NCBI GenBank assembly: GCA_963833885.1
Contig: CAWHZU010000002.1
Coordinates: forward strand, 186,001 to 250,000
DNA length: 64,000 nucleotides
Source of the DNA: JASHPR01 sp963833885
GTDB taxonomy: Bacteria > Actinomycetota > Actinomycetes > Streptosporangiales > Streptosporangiaceae
Reading direction: 5' to 3'
Shown: in pieces, positions 8,378 through 16,994 of the stretch
Layout of the letters: every line of letters starts with the position of its first letter
How positions within the stretch are numbered: position 1 is the stretch's first letter
The notes under the pieces: generated by a model
The model's database searches: none
Told to the model about the DNA's origin: nothing
What the model saw: only the letters and a program-made list of their open reading frames with translations
Translations under genes and position numbers: made by a program

Positions 8378-10666
8378 GTGGCAGAACCGAGCGGTCCCGA
8401 GATCGCCCGGCTGCGGGCGCTGGTCGCCCGGCAGCGGCGCGAGCTCGACGCGGCTCGCTCGGGAGCCGCAGCCCGCTCGGTCATCGACGTGGCCACCGGC
8501 ATGCTGATGGAACAGCTGCACTGCTCGCCCGCGCAGGCACGGCGCCAGCTGGACAGCCTGGCCGCGGAATCCGGCGAAACCGTCGCGGACCTGGCCGCGC
8601 AGATCGCCGGCCAGCCAACCCCGGACGGGACGGCCGAGGCGCCGGACCCTGCCGCGGGCAGGCTCAGCCTCGCCTGGGCGGCTGCCGATGCGGCGCCCGA
8701 CGGCGACGCCGTGGCCGCCGCCCTGCTCGATGAGGTGCTGGCCCCGGCCGGGGCGGCCGCGGTCGCACTCTGGCTAATCGAGCCGGACGGCGGCCTCGAG
8801 CTCGCCGGGCAGGCGGGGTTCGGGGAACGTGAGGCAGGCCGCTGGCACCGGATACATCCGGACATGCCGTCCCTGCCCCAGGATGTGGCGCGCAGCGGGG
8901 TGGAGGCCTGGTGGCCTGCGGGCCCGCCGCCTGGCAATGACCGGCCGCTGATGGGCCGCTGGCCCGGCGGGGCCCGGGTCGGGCTGCCCCTGCACGACTC
9001 GGGGGCGTTGACCGGCGTCATGGTGATCTGCTGGCCGGAGCCGCTCGCCGATTTCCCCGCTCAGCTGCGCCGCCAGCTCATCTCCCTCGCCGATCTCGCC
9101 ACCCATGCACTCGCTACCCAGCTTCCCGACGTGGACCGGGCGGCCAGGCACCGGGCGTCCTGGATCTTTGGCCTGATGGATGGCCTGCTCGACGGGTTCG
9201 TGTTCGCGCACGCGGTCCGGGACGACTCCGGCGAGGTCACCGATTTCCGCGTCGAGCACGTCAGCGCCAGGCTCCGCGACCCGGCCGGCCGCGGGCCCGG
9301 CGAGCTGGCAGGCCGGCAGATACTCGAGCTTTATCCGGAGGCGGCACTCGCCGGGGGCCTGTTCGATGGCTGCGTCCAGGCGCTGATGACGGGCGAGCCG
9401 CAGTACGTGTCCGGCGAGCTCGCGGCCGCCCAGGCCGGCAATACCGCCGCGATGCCCACCCCGGCCATCCGGATCGCCCGGCTCTACGACGGCGTAGCGA
9501 TCGCCTGGCGGCCAGCGGACGACACCGACCGCCTCACCACCCTGCTGCAGCATGCTCAGCGGCTGGGCCGGATCGGCACCTGGGAGGAGAACGTGCGGAC
9601 CGGCGAGGTGCACTGGACCGAGCCAACGTTCGCGCTGTTCGGCCAGCCGCACGGCGCTCCGGTCCCGATCGCGGATCTGCACTCCCGGGTCCCGGCCGAC
9701 GACGTCCCCGTGGTGCAGGGCTTCCGCGACACGCTGCTCGTCGAGCGCAGGGAAAGCGCCGCCGCGTTCCGGGTCATCCGGCCCGACGACGGCAGTGTGC
9801 GCCAGATCCGCGCCTACGCCGAGCCCATCATCGATCCGGCCGGTGCGGTGGTCGCCGTCAGGGGCGCTTACCAGGATCTCTCGGCTGACTACCACACTCA
9901 GGTGGCGTTCGCCGCCGCGCGCGAACAGCTGGCAGATACCGAGGAATGGGCTGCCGAGGAGCATCGCCTTGCCATGCACCTGCAGCAGGCCATCACCCCC
10001 CGGTCCGCGGAGCCGGTGGCGGCGGCCGGGCTGGAGGTCGCCTCGCGGTACCGGCCGTCCGGGCCGGGGAGCCTGGTCAGCGGCGACTGGTACGACACGG
10101 TGCTGATGCCGAGCAAGGAAGTGCTCGTGGTGGTGGGGGACATCGCGGGTCACGGCCTCGACGCGGTGACCGGAATGGTGACCGTCCGTAACGGCCTGCG
10201 GGGGCTCTCGATCACCGGAGCGGGGCCGGGCACGCTGCTCGGCTGGCTGAACAGCGCCGCGTGCCACTTCACCGACGGCATCATCGGCACGGCCGTCTGC
10301 GGGTTCTACAACCCGACCGACCGCACGCTCCGCTGGGCGCGAGCCGGGCACCTGCCACCCATCCTGGTCCGCGATGGCCAGGCGTGCACGCTGTCGCCAC
10401 CGCACGGCCTGCTGCTCGGCGCCGATCCGGATGCCAAGTACGCGGAGACAACTACGCCGCTGCAGATCGGCGACATCCTGCTGCTCTTCACCGACGGCCT
10501 CATCGAGCGCCGGGACAAGACCATCGACGATGCCCTGGGCGCGCTGATGCAGATCGCCAGCCGGGCGGCCCCGGGCGACATCGGCTCCTTCGCGGACCGC
10601 ATAGTGGCCGAGGCCTCGTCCAACACCGACGACGATGCGTGTCTCGTTGCGATCCGGGTCGGCTGA
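8378..10666 (+). CDS. ANTAR-GAF-PAS-PAS-PP2C serine phosphatase
   Basis: About 762 aa from the GTG at 8378 (GGGAAGG upstream); an upstream GTG at 8348 is less likely. The order is unusual. A helical ANTAR-like domain is N-terminal (about 10-80; SVIDVATGMLMEQL, then LAAESGETVADLAAQIAG). GAF follows (about 90-255), then two PAS domains (about 260-385 and 395-510), a helical linker and PP2C/SpoIIE (about 530-762). Metal ligands are visible in SGDWYDT, GDIAGHG, FTDGLIERR and NTDDDACL. It should be a cytoplasmic phosphatase acting on a STAS protein; the STAS gene ends 14 bp downstream on the opposite strand. Coupling RNA binding and phosphatase activity in one chain is inferred from domains only. 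Confidence 0.88.
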   Translation: MAEPSGPEIARLRALVARQRRELDAARSGAAARSVIDVATGMLMEQLHCSPAQARRQLDSLAAESGETVADLAAQIAGQPTPDGTAEAPDPAAGRLSLAWAAADAAPDGDAVAAALLDEVLAPAGAAAVALWLIEPDGGLELAGQAGFGEREAGRWHRIHPDMPSLPQDVARSGVEAWWPAGPPPGNDRPLMGRWPGGARVGLPLHDSGALTGVMVICWPEPLADFPAQLRRQLISLADLATHALATQLPDVDRAARHRASWIFGLMDGLLDGFVFAHAVRDDSGEVTDFRVEHVSARLRDPAGRGPGELAGRQILELYPEAALAGGLFDGCVQALMTGEPQYVSGELAAAQAGNTAAMPTPAIRIARLYDGVAIAWRPADDTDRLTTLLQHAQRLGRIGTWEENVRTGEVHWTEPTFALFGQPHGAPVPIADLHSRVPADDVPVVQGFRDTLLVERRESAAAFRVIRPDDGSVRQIRAYAEPIIDPAGAVVAVRGAYQDLSADYHTQVAFAAAREQLADTEEWAAEEHRLAMHLQQAITPRSAEPVAAAGLEVASRYRPSGPGSLVSGDWYDTVLMPSKEVLVVVGDIAGHGLDAVTGMVTVRNGLRGLSITGAGPGTLLGWLNSAACHFTDGIIGTAVCGFYNPTDRTLRWARAGHLPPILVRDGQACTLSPPHGLLLGADPDAKYAETTTPLQIGDILLLFTDGLIERRDKTIDDALGALMQIASRAAPGDIGSFADRIVAEASSNTDDDACLVAIRVG

Positions 10667-10679
10667 CGCGGGCGTGTGC

Positions 10680-11033
10680 TCAGCGGGGGGCCGTCAGTCC
10701 GGCCGCGATCGCGTCGTCAACGGTGTCGTACATCGGCAGGCGCTCAGCCAGGCCGGTGATCCAGAGGGTCTTCGTGTGCCGGTACCGCGCGCCGGCCAGC
10801 GCCAGCACCCCGCCGGCCGCCTGCAGCCGCTTCCAGTGGCCGACGATCACCGCCAGCGAGCTGGTGTCCATGAAGTCCACTTCCGCCAGGTCCAGGATGA
10901 TGCAGCGCTGCTTGCGGCGGACGCTGGTCAGGTGCTCGTCGAGCTGGCGGCTGGTCACGATGTCGAGCTCACCGCCGACCGTGACGATCACGCAGTCGTC
11001 GCGGTGCTCGGACGAGAGCCGGAGTTCCGTCAC
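10680..11033 (-). CDS. STAS-domain anti-anti-sigma factor
   Basis: Single STAS domain of about 117 aa. The phospho-site motif FMDTSSLAVIVG carries the candidate serine at Ser58/Ser59 counted from the chosen start. Such proteins bind HATPase anti-sigma factors when unphosphorylated and free the sigma factor; they are rephosphorylated by the anti-sigma and reset by PP2C phosphatases. Two GTG codons, at 11039 and 11033, are possible. The second is favoured because a GGAGG sits 5 nt upstream of it, while it abuts the first. Neighbours on both sides are partner-switching proteins, which supports the role. Confidence 0.9.
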   Translation of the reverse strand: MTELRLSSEHRDDCVIVTVGGELDIVTSRQLDEHLTSVRRKQRCIILDLAEVDFMDTSSLAVIVGHWKRLQAAGGVLALAGARYRHTKTLWITGLAERLPMYDTVDDAIAAGLTAPR

Positions 11034-11083
11034 GTGCACCTCCGAATCGGCAGCCAGCTCAGGGACTCCCTTCCGTCCTCATC

Positions 11084-11114
11084 GTATGCTGGGCGGGCCC
11101 GCCCGGCCGCATAC
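11084..11114. promoter_or_regulatory. Nested palindrome in divergent STAS/MEDS intergenic region
   Basis: GTATGC (11084-11089) and GCATAC (11109-11114) flank a perfect 14-bp palindrome GGGCGGGCCCGCCC (11091-11104). A further GCATAC-like element follows at about 11119-11125. It sits between the divergent STAS and MEDS-HATPase genes. An operator or a 5'-leader hairpin would both fit. Confidence 0.5.
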
Positions 11115-11160
11115 ACAATGCATACGCATAGGTGCGGTATGAGGGGGAAGCTAACGCCCA

Positions 11161-12144
11161 ATGGACCGCCACTCGGTACGGGCACGGGCAGGAGGGTCGG
11201 CATGCGCGGTGGCTGACACTCGCGACGACAGCCTGCGTCATGTCGCGTTCTTCTACCGCGACCAGGCCGAACGCCGCGCGCAGATCCTCGGTCTGGTGCG
11301 GGCCAGCCTCGCGCGGGGCGAGCCGACGTTCGTCGCGCTGCCCGGGGACGAGACTCCCCTGCTTGCCGGGCAACTGGGCGGGGAGCCGGGGGAACTGCTG
11401 TACGCCGACATCGGCGATGTAGGCCGTAACCCGGCCCGGCTCATCCCGGAGGTGCGGGCCTTTATCGACAAGCACGCCAACCAGCGTGTTCTTATCGTCG
11501 GCGAGGCGTGCTGGCCGGGGCGGTCACCGGCCGAACTCCGCGAAGCCACCCGGCACGAGGCGCTCATGAACCTGGCTTTCGCCGGGTCGGCGGCCACGAT
11601 CACGTGCGCCTATGACGCCACGCGCCTGCCCCCGTCCGCCATCACGGACGCCACCTGGACGCATCCGGAGTATCTCGCGAGTGGCCAGCCGGTCACCGCG
11701 CCGAGCCACAGGCCGGCGTGGGGAGTCCCGTCAGACTGCGACCGGCCGCTGCCGCCACCGCCCGTCGGCGCCGAGAGCCTGGCCTACGACACCGACCTGG
11801 CGCCGGTTCGGCGCCTGGTGGAACGTCACGCTCGCGGCGCCTCGCTCGGCGCGGACCGGGTCGCCGACCTGGTTCTCGCGGCCAGCGAGGTCGCCGCGAA
11901 CACCCTCGATCACACCAAGTCGGGCGGCACGTTCCAGGTATGGCTCGACGGGAACGAAATTCTCTGTCAGGTGCACGACCAGGGATGGATCACTGATCCG
12001 CTCGCCGGCCGGGTCAGGCGTGGCCCGGATGGCCGCGGCCATGGCCTTTACCTAGTGAACCAGGTGTGCGACCTAGTCGAGATCAGGACCGGATCGACCG
12101 GGACCACGATCCGCATGCACATGCGCCTACCGCGCTTTCCCTAG
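11161..12144 (+). CDS. MEDS-HATPase anti-sigma regulatory protein (RsbA/RsbW-like)
   Basis: Protein of 327 aa with two domains. The N-terminal MEDS domain (about 24-165) starts at LRHVAFFYRDQAERR. The C-terminal HATPase_c domain of the RsbW type (about 212-322) shows the N-box ASEVAANTLDHTKSGGT and the G-box GRGHGLYLVNQVCDLVE. RsbW-like ATPases bind sigma factors and phosphorylate STAS antagonists; MEDS domains are proposed ligand sensors. The ATG at 11161 is used here. A GTG at 11209 with AGGAGGG 12 nt upstream begins just before the conserved region and may be the true start. It is divergent from the STAS gene, which is the likely partner. Confidence 0.87.
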   Translation: MDRHSVRARAGGSACAVADTRDDSLRHVAFFYRDQAERRAQILGLVRASLARGEPTFVALPGDETPLLAGQLGGEPGELLYADIGDVGRNPARLIPEVRAFIDKHANQRVLIVGEACWPGRSPAELREATRHEALMNLAFAGSAATITCAYDATRLPPSAITDATWTHPEYLASGQPVTAPSHRPAWGVPSDCDRPLPPPPVGAESLAYDTDLAPVRRLVERHARGASLGADRVADLVLAASEVAANTLDHTKSGGTFQVWLDGNEILCQVHDQGWITDPLAGRVRRGPDGRGHGLYLVNQVCDLVEIRTGSTGTTIRMHMRLPRFP

Positions 12145-12215
12145 CCATACGGAAGGCTTTTGTTTAACTTCCGGCAGGCGGGCAGTAGAAGGCTTTGCAA
12201 AGAAAGGAGCCTGCC

Positions 12216-12389
12216 GTGGCCCTCATTCTTGTGGTCCTGCTGCTGGCGATCCTGCTCGGCGTGGGCGGGTTCGCGATCCACCTGCTGTGGATCCTTGCCC
12301 TCGTCGTCCTGGTGATCTGGGTGCTTGGATTCCTGTTCCGTGCCGCCGAAGGAGGCGGCCGCAGCCGCGGACGCTGGTATCGCTGGTAG
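12216..12389 (+). CDS. Small hydrophobic membrane protein
   Basis: 57-aa protein, almost all hydrophobic (VALILVVLLLAILLG, then HLLWILALVVLVIWVLGF), ending in a basic tail RSRGRWYRW. The GTG at 12216 follows an AAAGGAG SD with good spacing; longer starts have none. It matches the actinobacterial 'hydrophobic protein' family (DUF5670/lmo0937-like) that ends in GRWYRW, of unknown function. It lies next to the stress-signalling block, which is suggestive but proves nothing about regulation. Confidence 0.75.
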   Translation: MALILVVLLLAILLGVGGFAIHLLWILALVVLVIWVLGFLFRAAEGGGRSRGRWYRW

Positions 12390-12407
12390 CTGTTATCGCT
12401 GGTAGCT

Positions 12408-12451
12408 GTCGGGCCCGGGCGCGGACCCCCCACCCCGCGCCCGGGCCCGAC
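12408..12451 (+). terminator. Strong stem-loop after the hydrophobic-protein gene
   Basis: Perfect 17-bp inverted repeat, 12408-12424 paired with 12435-12451, with a 10-nt C-rich loop. It begins 19 nt after the stop codon. There is no clear T-run, which is usual for high-GC actinobacterial terminators. Confidence 0.7.
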
Positions 12452-12529
12452 TCCGTGGTTTAAGCAGCCGCCTGGTTTAAGCTGCCGCGGCCCAGGGAAG
12501 AGATAACAGCACGGAAGTGCTTACGACGC

Positions 12530-12576
12530 AGGCACGCCCGCCACGCCGTCATGGCGTGACTGGGGCGTGCCTTTTT
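12530..12576 (+). terminator. Rho-independent terminator with T-run
   Basis: AGGCACGCCC (12530-12539) pairs with GGGCGTGCCT (12563-12572). An inner CACGCC/GGCGTG pair lies around a GTCAT loop, and the T-run follows at 12572-12576. It is a classic intrinsic terminator 88 bp before the glycosyltransferase start. It either ends readthrough from the left or attenuates the glycosyltransferase gene. Confidence 0.8.
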
Positions 12577-12663
12577 GCGTTCGCCGTAGCTCTCCGGTTC
12601 CCGGAGCACGGCCGGCCCTCCCAGCCGCGCCGTGGCCCCCGGACATGAACCAGGAGACCCGTG

Positions 12664-13956
12664 ATGAGGATTGCGCTCGTAGCACCCAGCAGTGACCCGC
12701 TCGCCACGCACCTAGACCCCCGCTCCGCAGCCGAAGCAACCCGGGTGATCTCGCTGGCGCGGTCGCTGGCCGCCGTCGGCCACCGCATCACCGTCTACGC
12801 CCGCAAGGACTCTGACGCGCTGCCGGAGAGCGCGATTGCCGCGCCCGGGGTCACCATCGAGCACGTGCCCGCTGGCCCGGCCGCGCCGGTGAAGCCGGAT
12901 GCCCTCACGGCGCACCTGCCGGAGTTTGGCAACTATCTCGCCCAGCGCTGGCGCCGGAACCGTCCCGACGTCGTCCACGCCTTCTCCTGGACGATGGGCC
13001 TGGCCGCCCTGGCCGGAGCACGGGGCCTGTCCATCCCTGTGGTGCAGACCTTCGGCTCGCTCGGCGCCGCCGAGCAGCGGCATGGCCTGCAGGAAACCCC
13101 GTCTGACGCCCGGATCCGCCTCGAGGCGTGCATCGCGCGCAGCGCCGATGTGGTCCTGGCCAGTTCCGCCGAGGAACTCGCCGACCTGGCCAGGCTCGGC
13201 GTGCCCAGGGCCAAGATCAAGGTCGTGCCCTGCGGCGTCGACATAGAGCAGTTCTCAGCGGACGGCCCGGCGGCGGAGCGCGGCGCCCGGGTACGCCTGC
13301 TCGCGGCCGAGCCGCTGACCGAGCCGGAAAGCCTGGCCATCGCCGTGCACGCGCTCGCCGACCTCCCGGACGCCGAGCTCGTCATCACCGGCGGCCCGGA
13401 GAAGGCGGGTCTGGCCAAGAACAAGGCACGCCAGGACCTGATGCGGATGGCAAAGACGCTGGGGGTCGGCAACAGGCTGGTGTTCACCGGGCAGATTACG
13501 CCGGATGACCTGCCCGCGCTGCTGCGCTCCGCCGATGTACTGGTGAGCACCGCGCCCTACGAGCCGGTCGGCTTGACGATGCTTCAGGCAATGGCATGCG
13601 GTACCCCCGTCGTCGCCCCGGTGACCGGCGCCGCGCAAGACGCTATCGTCGACGCGACCACCGGCCTGCTCCTGCCGCCAGGGGTACCCCATCCGGCACG
13701 GCTAGCGTCGGTGCTGCGGCGGCTGCTGGCAAACTCGCTGCGGCTCGAGGCCTACGGGATCGGCGCTGCTGACCGGGCCAAGTCCCGTTACTCGTGGGAG
13801 CGCATCGTCCGGGAGACCCTGACCGCCTACGCGGGTTGCGTGCGCCGCCCGCCGACCGCGGTCAAGCCCAAGATCGCCGAGCCGCTCCAGGCTCCGGCCG
13901 ACCAGGCCCGCGACGAGGCCAGCGAGGCCGACCGGGCCCGCAAGATCCACGCCTAG
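12664..13956 (+). CDS. GT4-family glycosyltransferase
   Basis: GT-B fold glycosyltransferase of 430 aa. The N-terminal acceptor domain starts MRIALVAPSSDP, with the conserved break AAEATRVISLARSLAAVGH. The linker has CGVDIEQF. The donor domain ends with EPVGLTMLQAMACGTPVVAP, the E-x7-E-like GT4 signature for nucleotide-sugar binding. The ATG at 12664 has AGGAGA 6 nt upstream; the GTG at 12661 is too close to the SD. The last 40 residues are a charged Ala/Asp/Lys tail. The substrate is unknown. It is monocistronic, followed by a strong stem-loop. Confidence 0.88.
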   Translation: MRIALVAPSSDPLATHLDPRSAAEATRVISLARSLAAVGHRITVYARKDSDALPESAIAAPGVTIEHVPAGPAAPVKPDALTAHLPEFGNYLAQRWRRNRPDVVHAFSWTMGLAALAGARGLSIPVVQTFGSLGAAEQRHGLQETPSDARIRLEACIARSADVVLASSAEELADLARLGVPRAKIKVVPCGVDIEQFSADGPAAERGARVRLLAAEPLTEPESLAIAVHALADLPDAELVITGGPEKAGLAKNKARQDLMRMAKTLGVGNRLVFTGQITPDDLPALLRSADVLVSTAPYEPVGLTMLQAMACGTPVVAPVTGAAQDAIVDATTGLLLPPGVPHPARLASVLRRLLANSLRLEAYGIGAADRAKSRYSWERIVRETLTAYAGCVRRPPTAVKPKIAEPLQAPADQARDEASEADRARKIHA

Positions 13957-13980
13957 CTGCGGCCGGCTTCTGACGCGGGG

Positions 13981-14014
13981 CCAGGGCGCTAGCGGACACC
14001 CGCTAGCGCCCTGG
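13981..14014. terminator. Bidirectional terminator between convergent genes
   Basis: Perfect 15-bp inverted repeat, 13981-13995 with 14000-14014, with a 4-nt ACAC loop. It lies 24 bp after the glycosyltransferase stop and 2 bp beyond the mrpD stop, so it can serve both strands. Confidence 0.8.
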
Positions 14015-14016
14015 CG

Positions 14017-15852
14017 CTACCGGATGGCCAGCGCCAGTGCGCCGCCCAGGCAGGCAAGGCCGACCACGATCCACGTCACGTAGTCGTTGATCACGCCGCT
14101 TTGCAGCCGCCGCAGCGAGCGCGCCAGCCCTGCGCCCGGCTCGAATCCCCGGCGCAGCACGGGCAGCCGCCGCCAGTACAGCGCGAAGAAGGCGAGGGCC
14201 AGGCCGCCCAGGGCCGAGCCCGCGCCGGTCGCCACCGCGGTCACGGTCACCCCGGCGGGCTCGGCGGGCGCGATCGCGGTCGGGTGCGCGACGCGGGCGC
14301 CGGACAGCACGGTGGCGTTGTAGGCGGCCTGGTCCTCGAACCGCACGGCCGCGCCCTCGACCCCCGCACCGATGTGCGGCGCGAACACCACGCCGATCGC
14401 GGCCACCACAAGGACAGCGGCAGGGATGATCATGGTGAGCGGGGTTCTGGTCTTGCCTTGCGCGGTCTCGCTGGTCTCCTCGGAGGACTCCCGTGCCATC
14501 TCCGGATCCTCGCTTGGCGGATCGCCCAGCCCGTAGAAGACACCCCCGGCCACCCGCAGCACGGCACCACCCACCAGCACGGAGCAGAGCACGAAGATCA
14601 CGATGATCCAGCCGAGGCCGCGCGTTGCGGCGCTGTCCTCGACCCACCCCTTGCCGAGGAACGTGGCGAACGGCGGCAGGTCGGCCAGGCCGAGCGCGGC
14701 CAGGGTGAACACCACCCCGGTGACCCGCAGGCGACGGCCCCGGCCGTGCAGCGCCGTCTCGTTGACCGAGCCGAGGCGGTGCAGCACGATCCCGACGCAC
14801 AGGAACAGGGCCGCCTTCAGCAGTGCGTGGCCGGCCACGTACACGGCCGCTCCGGCCAGCCCGAGCGGGGTGAGCAGCGCGATGCCGGCCAGGAACATGC
14901 CCGCGTGGCTGATCGTGGAGAAGGCCAGCAGCCGCTTGATGTGACGCTCGCGGAAACAGAACAGCGCCCCCACCACGGCGGTGAGCAGCCCCAGGGCCAG
15001 GAACGCGGCGGTGATCACGGACCGGTGCCCCAAGGCCTGGCCGAACATTGACCAGTACACCCGCGCTATGCCATAGAGCCCGAGTTCCACCATGACGCCG
15101 GAGAACAGCACGCACACCGGCGTCGGCGCCACCGCGTGGGCGTCGGGGAGCCAGAAGTGGAACGGCACGATCGCGCCCTTGATCAGCAGGCCGGCGATGA
15201 TCAGCACGAACGCCACCACCACGAGGCCGTCCGGCCGGTGCCGCGCGATGTCGTGGCCGATCTGGGCCATGTTCAGCGCGCCGGTGCGGCCGTAGATCAG
15301 CGCGATGCCGGACAGCGACAGGTAGGCGCCCACGCTGTTGGTGATCGCGAAGTTCAGCGCGCCCTGCAGCGGCCCGCGTTCCTCGGGCCGGTAGGCGGTC
15401 AGCGCGTAGGCCGACACGCCCATCAGCTCGAACCACACGAACAGGTCGAAGATGTCCCCGGTGAGGCAGAACCCCGCCATGCCGGCCAGGAACGTCAGCA
15501 TCAGCGCGTGATAGTACGTCCCCACCTGCTCGAAGTACCGCCAGGAGAACAGCATCGCAGCGGTGACCAGCAGCGCGGCCAGGGCGGCCAGTCCGGTGTT
15601 CAGCGGGCCTGCGGCGAAGTCGATGCCGATCGCGATCCCGTGCGAAGGCCGGAACCCGGCGAACCAGTACACGACGTCGCCGTGCGCGGTCCGGGTGAGC
15701 AGCACGACCAGCATCACCGTTACCGCAGCGGCGGTGCCGATCGCGGCCGCGTCCAGTATCGCCCGGCGGCCGCGCAGCAGCGGGCCCAGCGCCGACACCG
15801 CCGCCGCGGCCAGCAGCGGCACTACGACGGACAGCACGGGCAGCTGATCCAT
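14017..15852 (-). CDS. mrpD: Mrp-type cation/proton antiporter subunit D
   Basis: Polytopic membrane protein of 611 aa from the proton-pumping NADH dehydrogenase ND4/NuoM-like family. Conserved features include FDLFVWFELMGVSAYAL with the key helix-5 glutamate, NFAITNSVGAYLSL, GLLIKGAIVPFHFWLPDAHA with the helix-7 lysine, and GHALLKAALFLCVG. The start ATG at 15852 matches the family N-terminus (MDQLPVLSVVVPLLAA); the reading frame upstream is non-homologous. It is the last gene of the antiporter operon and the only large antiporter-like subunit there. The C-terminal 150 residues include a Glu/Ser-rich loop (SEDPEMARESSEETSE). Confidence 0.92.
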   Translation of the reverse strand: MDQLPVLSVVVPLLAAAAVSALGPLLRGRRAILDAAAIGTAAAVTVMLVVLLTRTAHGDVVYWFAGFRPSHGIAIGIDFAAGPLNTGLAALAALLVTAAMLFSWRYFEQVGTYYHALMLTFLAGMAGFCLTGDIFDLFVWFELMGVSAYALTAYRPEERGPLQGALNFAITNSVGAYLSLSGIALIYGRTGALNMAQIGHDIARHRPDGLVVVAFVLIIAGLLIKGAIVPFHFWLPDAHAVAPTPVCVLFSGVMVELGLYGIARVYWSMFGQALGHRSVITAAFLALGLLTAVVGALFCFRERHIKRLLAFSTISHAGMFLAGIALLTPLGLAGAAVYVAGHALLKAALFLCVGIVLHRLGSVNETALHGRGRRLRVTGVVFTLAALGLADLPPFATFLGKGWVEDSAATRGLGWIIVIFVLCSVLVGGAVLRVAGGVFYGLGDPPSEDPEMARESSEETSETAQGKTRTPLTMIIPAAVLVVAAIGVVFAPHIGAGVEGAAVRFEDQAAYNATVLSGARVAHPTAIAPAEPAGVTVTAVATGAGSALGGLALAFFALYWRRLPVLRRGFEPGAGLARSLRRLQSGVINDYVTWIVVGLACLGGALALAIR

Positions 15853-15863
15853 GGCGCCCCCGG

Positions 15864-16211
15864 TCAGCCCTTGAACTGGGCAAGCTCGTGCGGGTCCAGC
15901 GTGCCGAAGCGCTTGTGTGCCTGAATCGCGAAGGCCAGCAGCAGTGCGGACACGGCCGCCTCCACCACCACGTCCGTCAGCGCCAGCGCCTGGACCACCG
16001 GATCCACCGCAGGGGTGTGGTTCGGCACGTCGAAGAAGTAGGGCGCGACCGCCCCGGTTTTGTAACCCACGCCGAGCAGCAGCACGTACGTCGACGACTG
16101 CACCACGATCAGGCAGACGATCAGGTGCACCAGGTGGCGGCTGGTGACGATCCCGTACAGGCCGACGGCCAGGATCCAGACCACCACGATGAACGGGAAG
16201 ATCTGCATCAC
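15864..16211 (-). CDS. mrpC: Mrp-type antiporter subunit C (NuoK-like)
   Basis: 115 aa with three predicted transmembrane helices in NuoK/MnhC style, including GIVTSRHLVHLIVCLIVVQ and PVVQALALTDVVVEAAVSAL, where the conserved ALTDVVV helix is clear. The start is GTG at 16211 (GTGA overlap with mrpB) or ATG at 16208. Eleven bp separate it from mrpD. It forms part of the membrane arm together with B and D. Confidence 0.9.
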   Translation of the reverse strand: MMQIFPFIVVVWILAVGLYGIVTSRHLVHLIVCLIVVQSSTYVLLLGVGYKTGAVAPYFFDVPNHTPAVDPVVQALALTDVVVEAAVSALLLAFAIQAHKRFGTLDPHELAQFKG

Positions 16212-16969
16212 CGGCTCCCCTCCCGCACCAGCAGGGTCTGGTCCAGCAGCTCGCCAACGATCAGCAGGAACGCCGCCGCGACCTCGACGCCCACGAAGAA
16301 GCTGATCAGCGCGATCGTCCCGGAGGAGCTCACCGCGCCCGGAACGGTGCCCAGCGGCAGAAAGTTCTGCAGGTACGGCAGGCCCATGACCACCGCGGTG
16401 ATGCCAACGGCGGCGAAGCCGCCGGCGCCCAGCGCCTCAACGGCGTCGGTGAGGTCGACCGGGCTGATCCGCTCGAACGCGAGGAACTGCCCGCCCAGGT
16501 ACACCAGGACGAACGCGGTGGCCAGCACCACGCCGCCCTGGAACCCGCCGGACGGGCTGGTCTGGGCGTGCGAGGCCAGGTACCACCCCATGACCACGGC
16601 CGGCCCGGTCAGCACCAGCGCCACCGTCCGGACGGCCTTGCTAGTCGGCACCTGTTCCCGGCCCGCCGCCTCGTCCCGGTCCGGGCCCTCCCGCTCGCCG
16701 CGCAGCCGGCGCAGCACGGTGGCCACCCCGGCGGCGGCGGCGAACAGGATGAACTCCTCGCCGACGGTGTCGAATCCGCGGTACTCGAAATTGATGGCCG
16801 ACACCACGCCGGTGGCGTTGGTCTGGCCCACCGCGATCCGATTGATGATGTCGCCGTACGGGCCGGGATAGTTGCCGAAACCGGGCAGGCCGGCCAGGCC
16901 CCAGACCAGGAACACGGCAAGGCAGGCCATCGCGGCCAGGAACAGCCACCGGCGCTGACCCGGCGTCAT
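16208..16969 (-). CDS. mrpB: Fused MbhE-like / MrpB antiporter subunit
   Basis: 253 aa. The N-terminal half (about 1-105) has a transmembrane helix, then an extracytoplasmic segment and NFEYRGFDTVGEEFILFAAA. This resembles the MbhE part of the MrpA C-terminus. The C-terminal half (about 120-253) is MnhB-like (SPSGGFQGGVVLATAFVL, then FLPLGTVPGAVSSSGTI). The start is ATG at 16969, where homology begins. The gene is preceded by 25 bp after the DUF4040 gene and GTGA-coupled to mrpC. The fusion replaces part of the missing large MrpA. Confidence 0.88.
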   Translation of the reverse strand: MTPGQRRWLFLAAMACLAVFLVWGLAGLPGFGNYPGPYGDIINRIAVGQTNATGVVSAINFEYRGFDTVGEEFILFAAAAGVATVLRRLRGEREGPDRDEAAGREQVPTSKAVRTVALVLTGPAVVMGWYLASHAQTSPSGGFQGGVVLATAFVLVYLGGQFLAFERISPVDLTDAVEALGAGGFAAVGITAVVMGLPYLQNFLPLGTVPGAVSSSGTIALISFFVGVEVAAAFLLIVGELLDQTLLVREGSR

Positions 16970-16994
16970 CTCGGCCGCCCCCTGACCGCCGGCG

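Noticed and set aside
14003..15883. Second minus-strand frame over mrpD
   Set aside because: Arg/Gly-rich shadow without hydrophobic helices; the mrpD frame carries all antiporter motifs.
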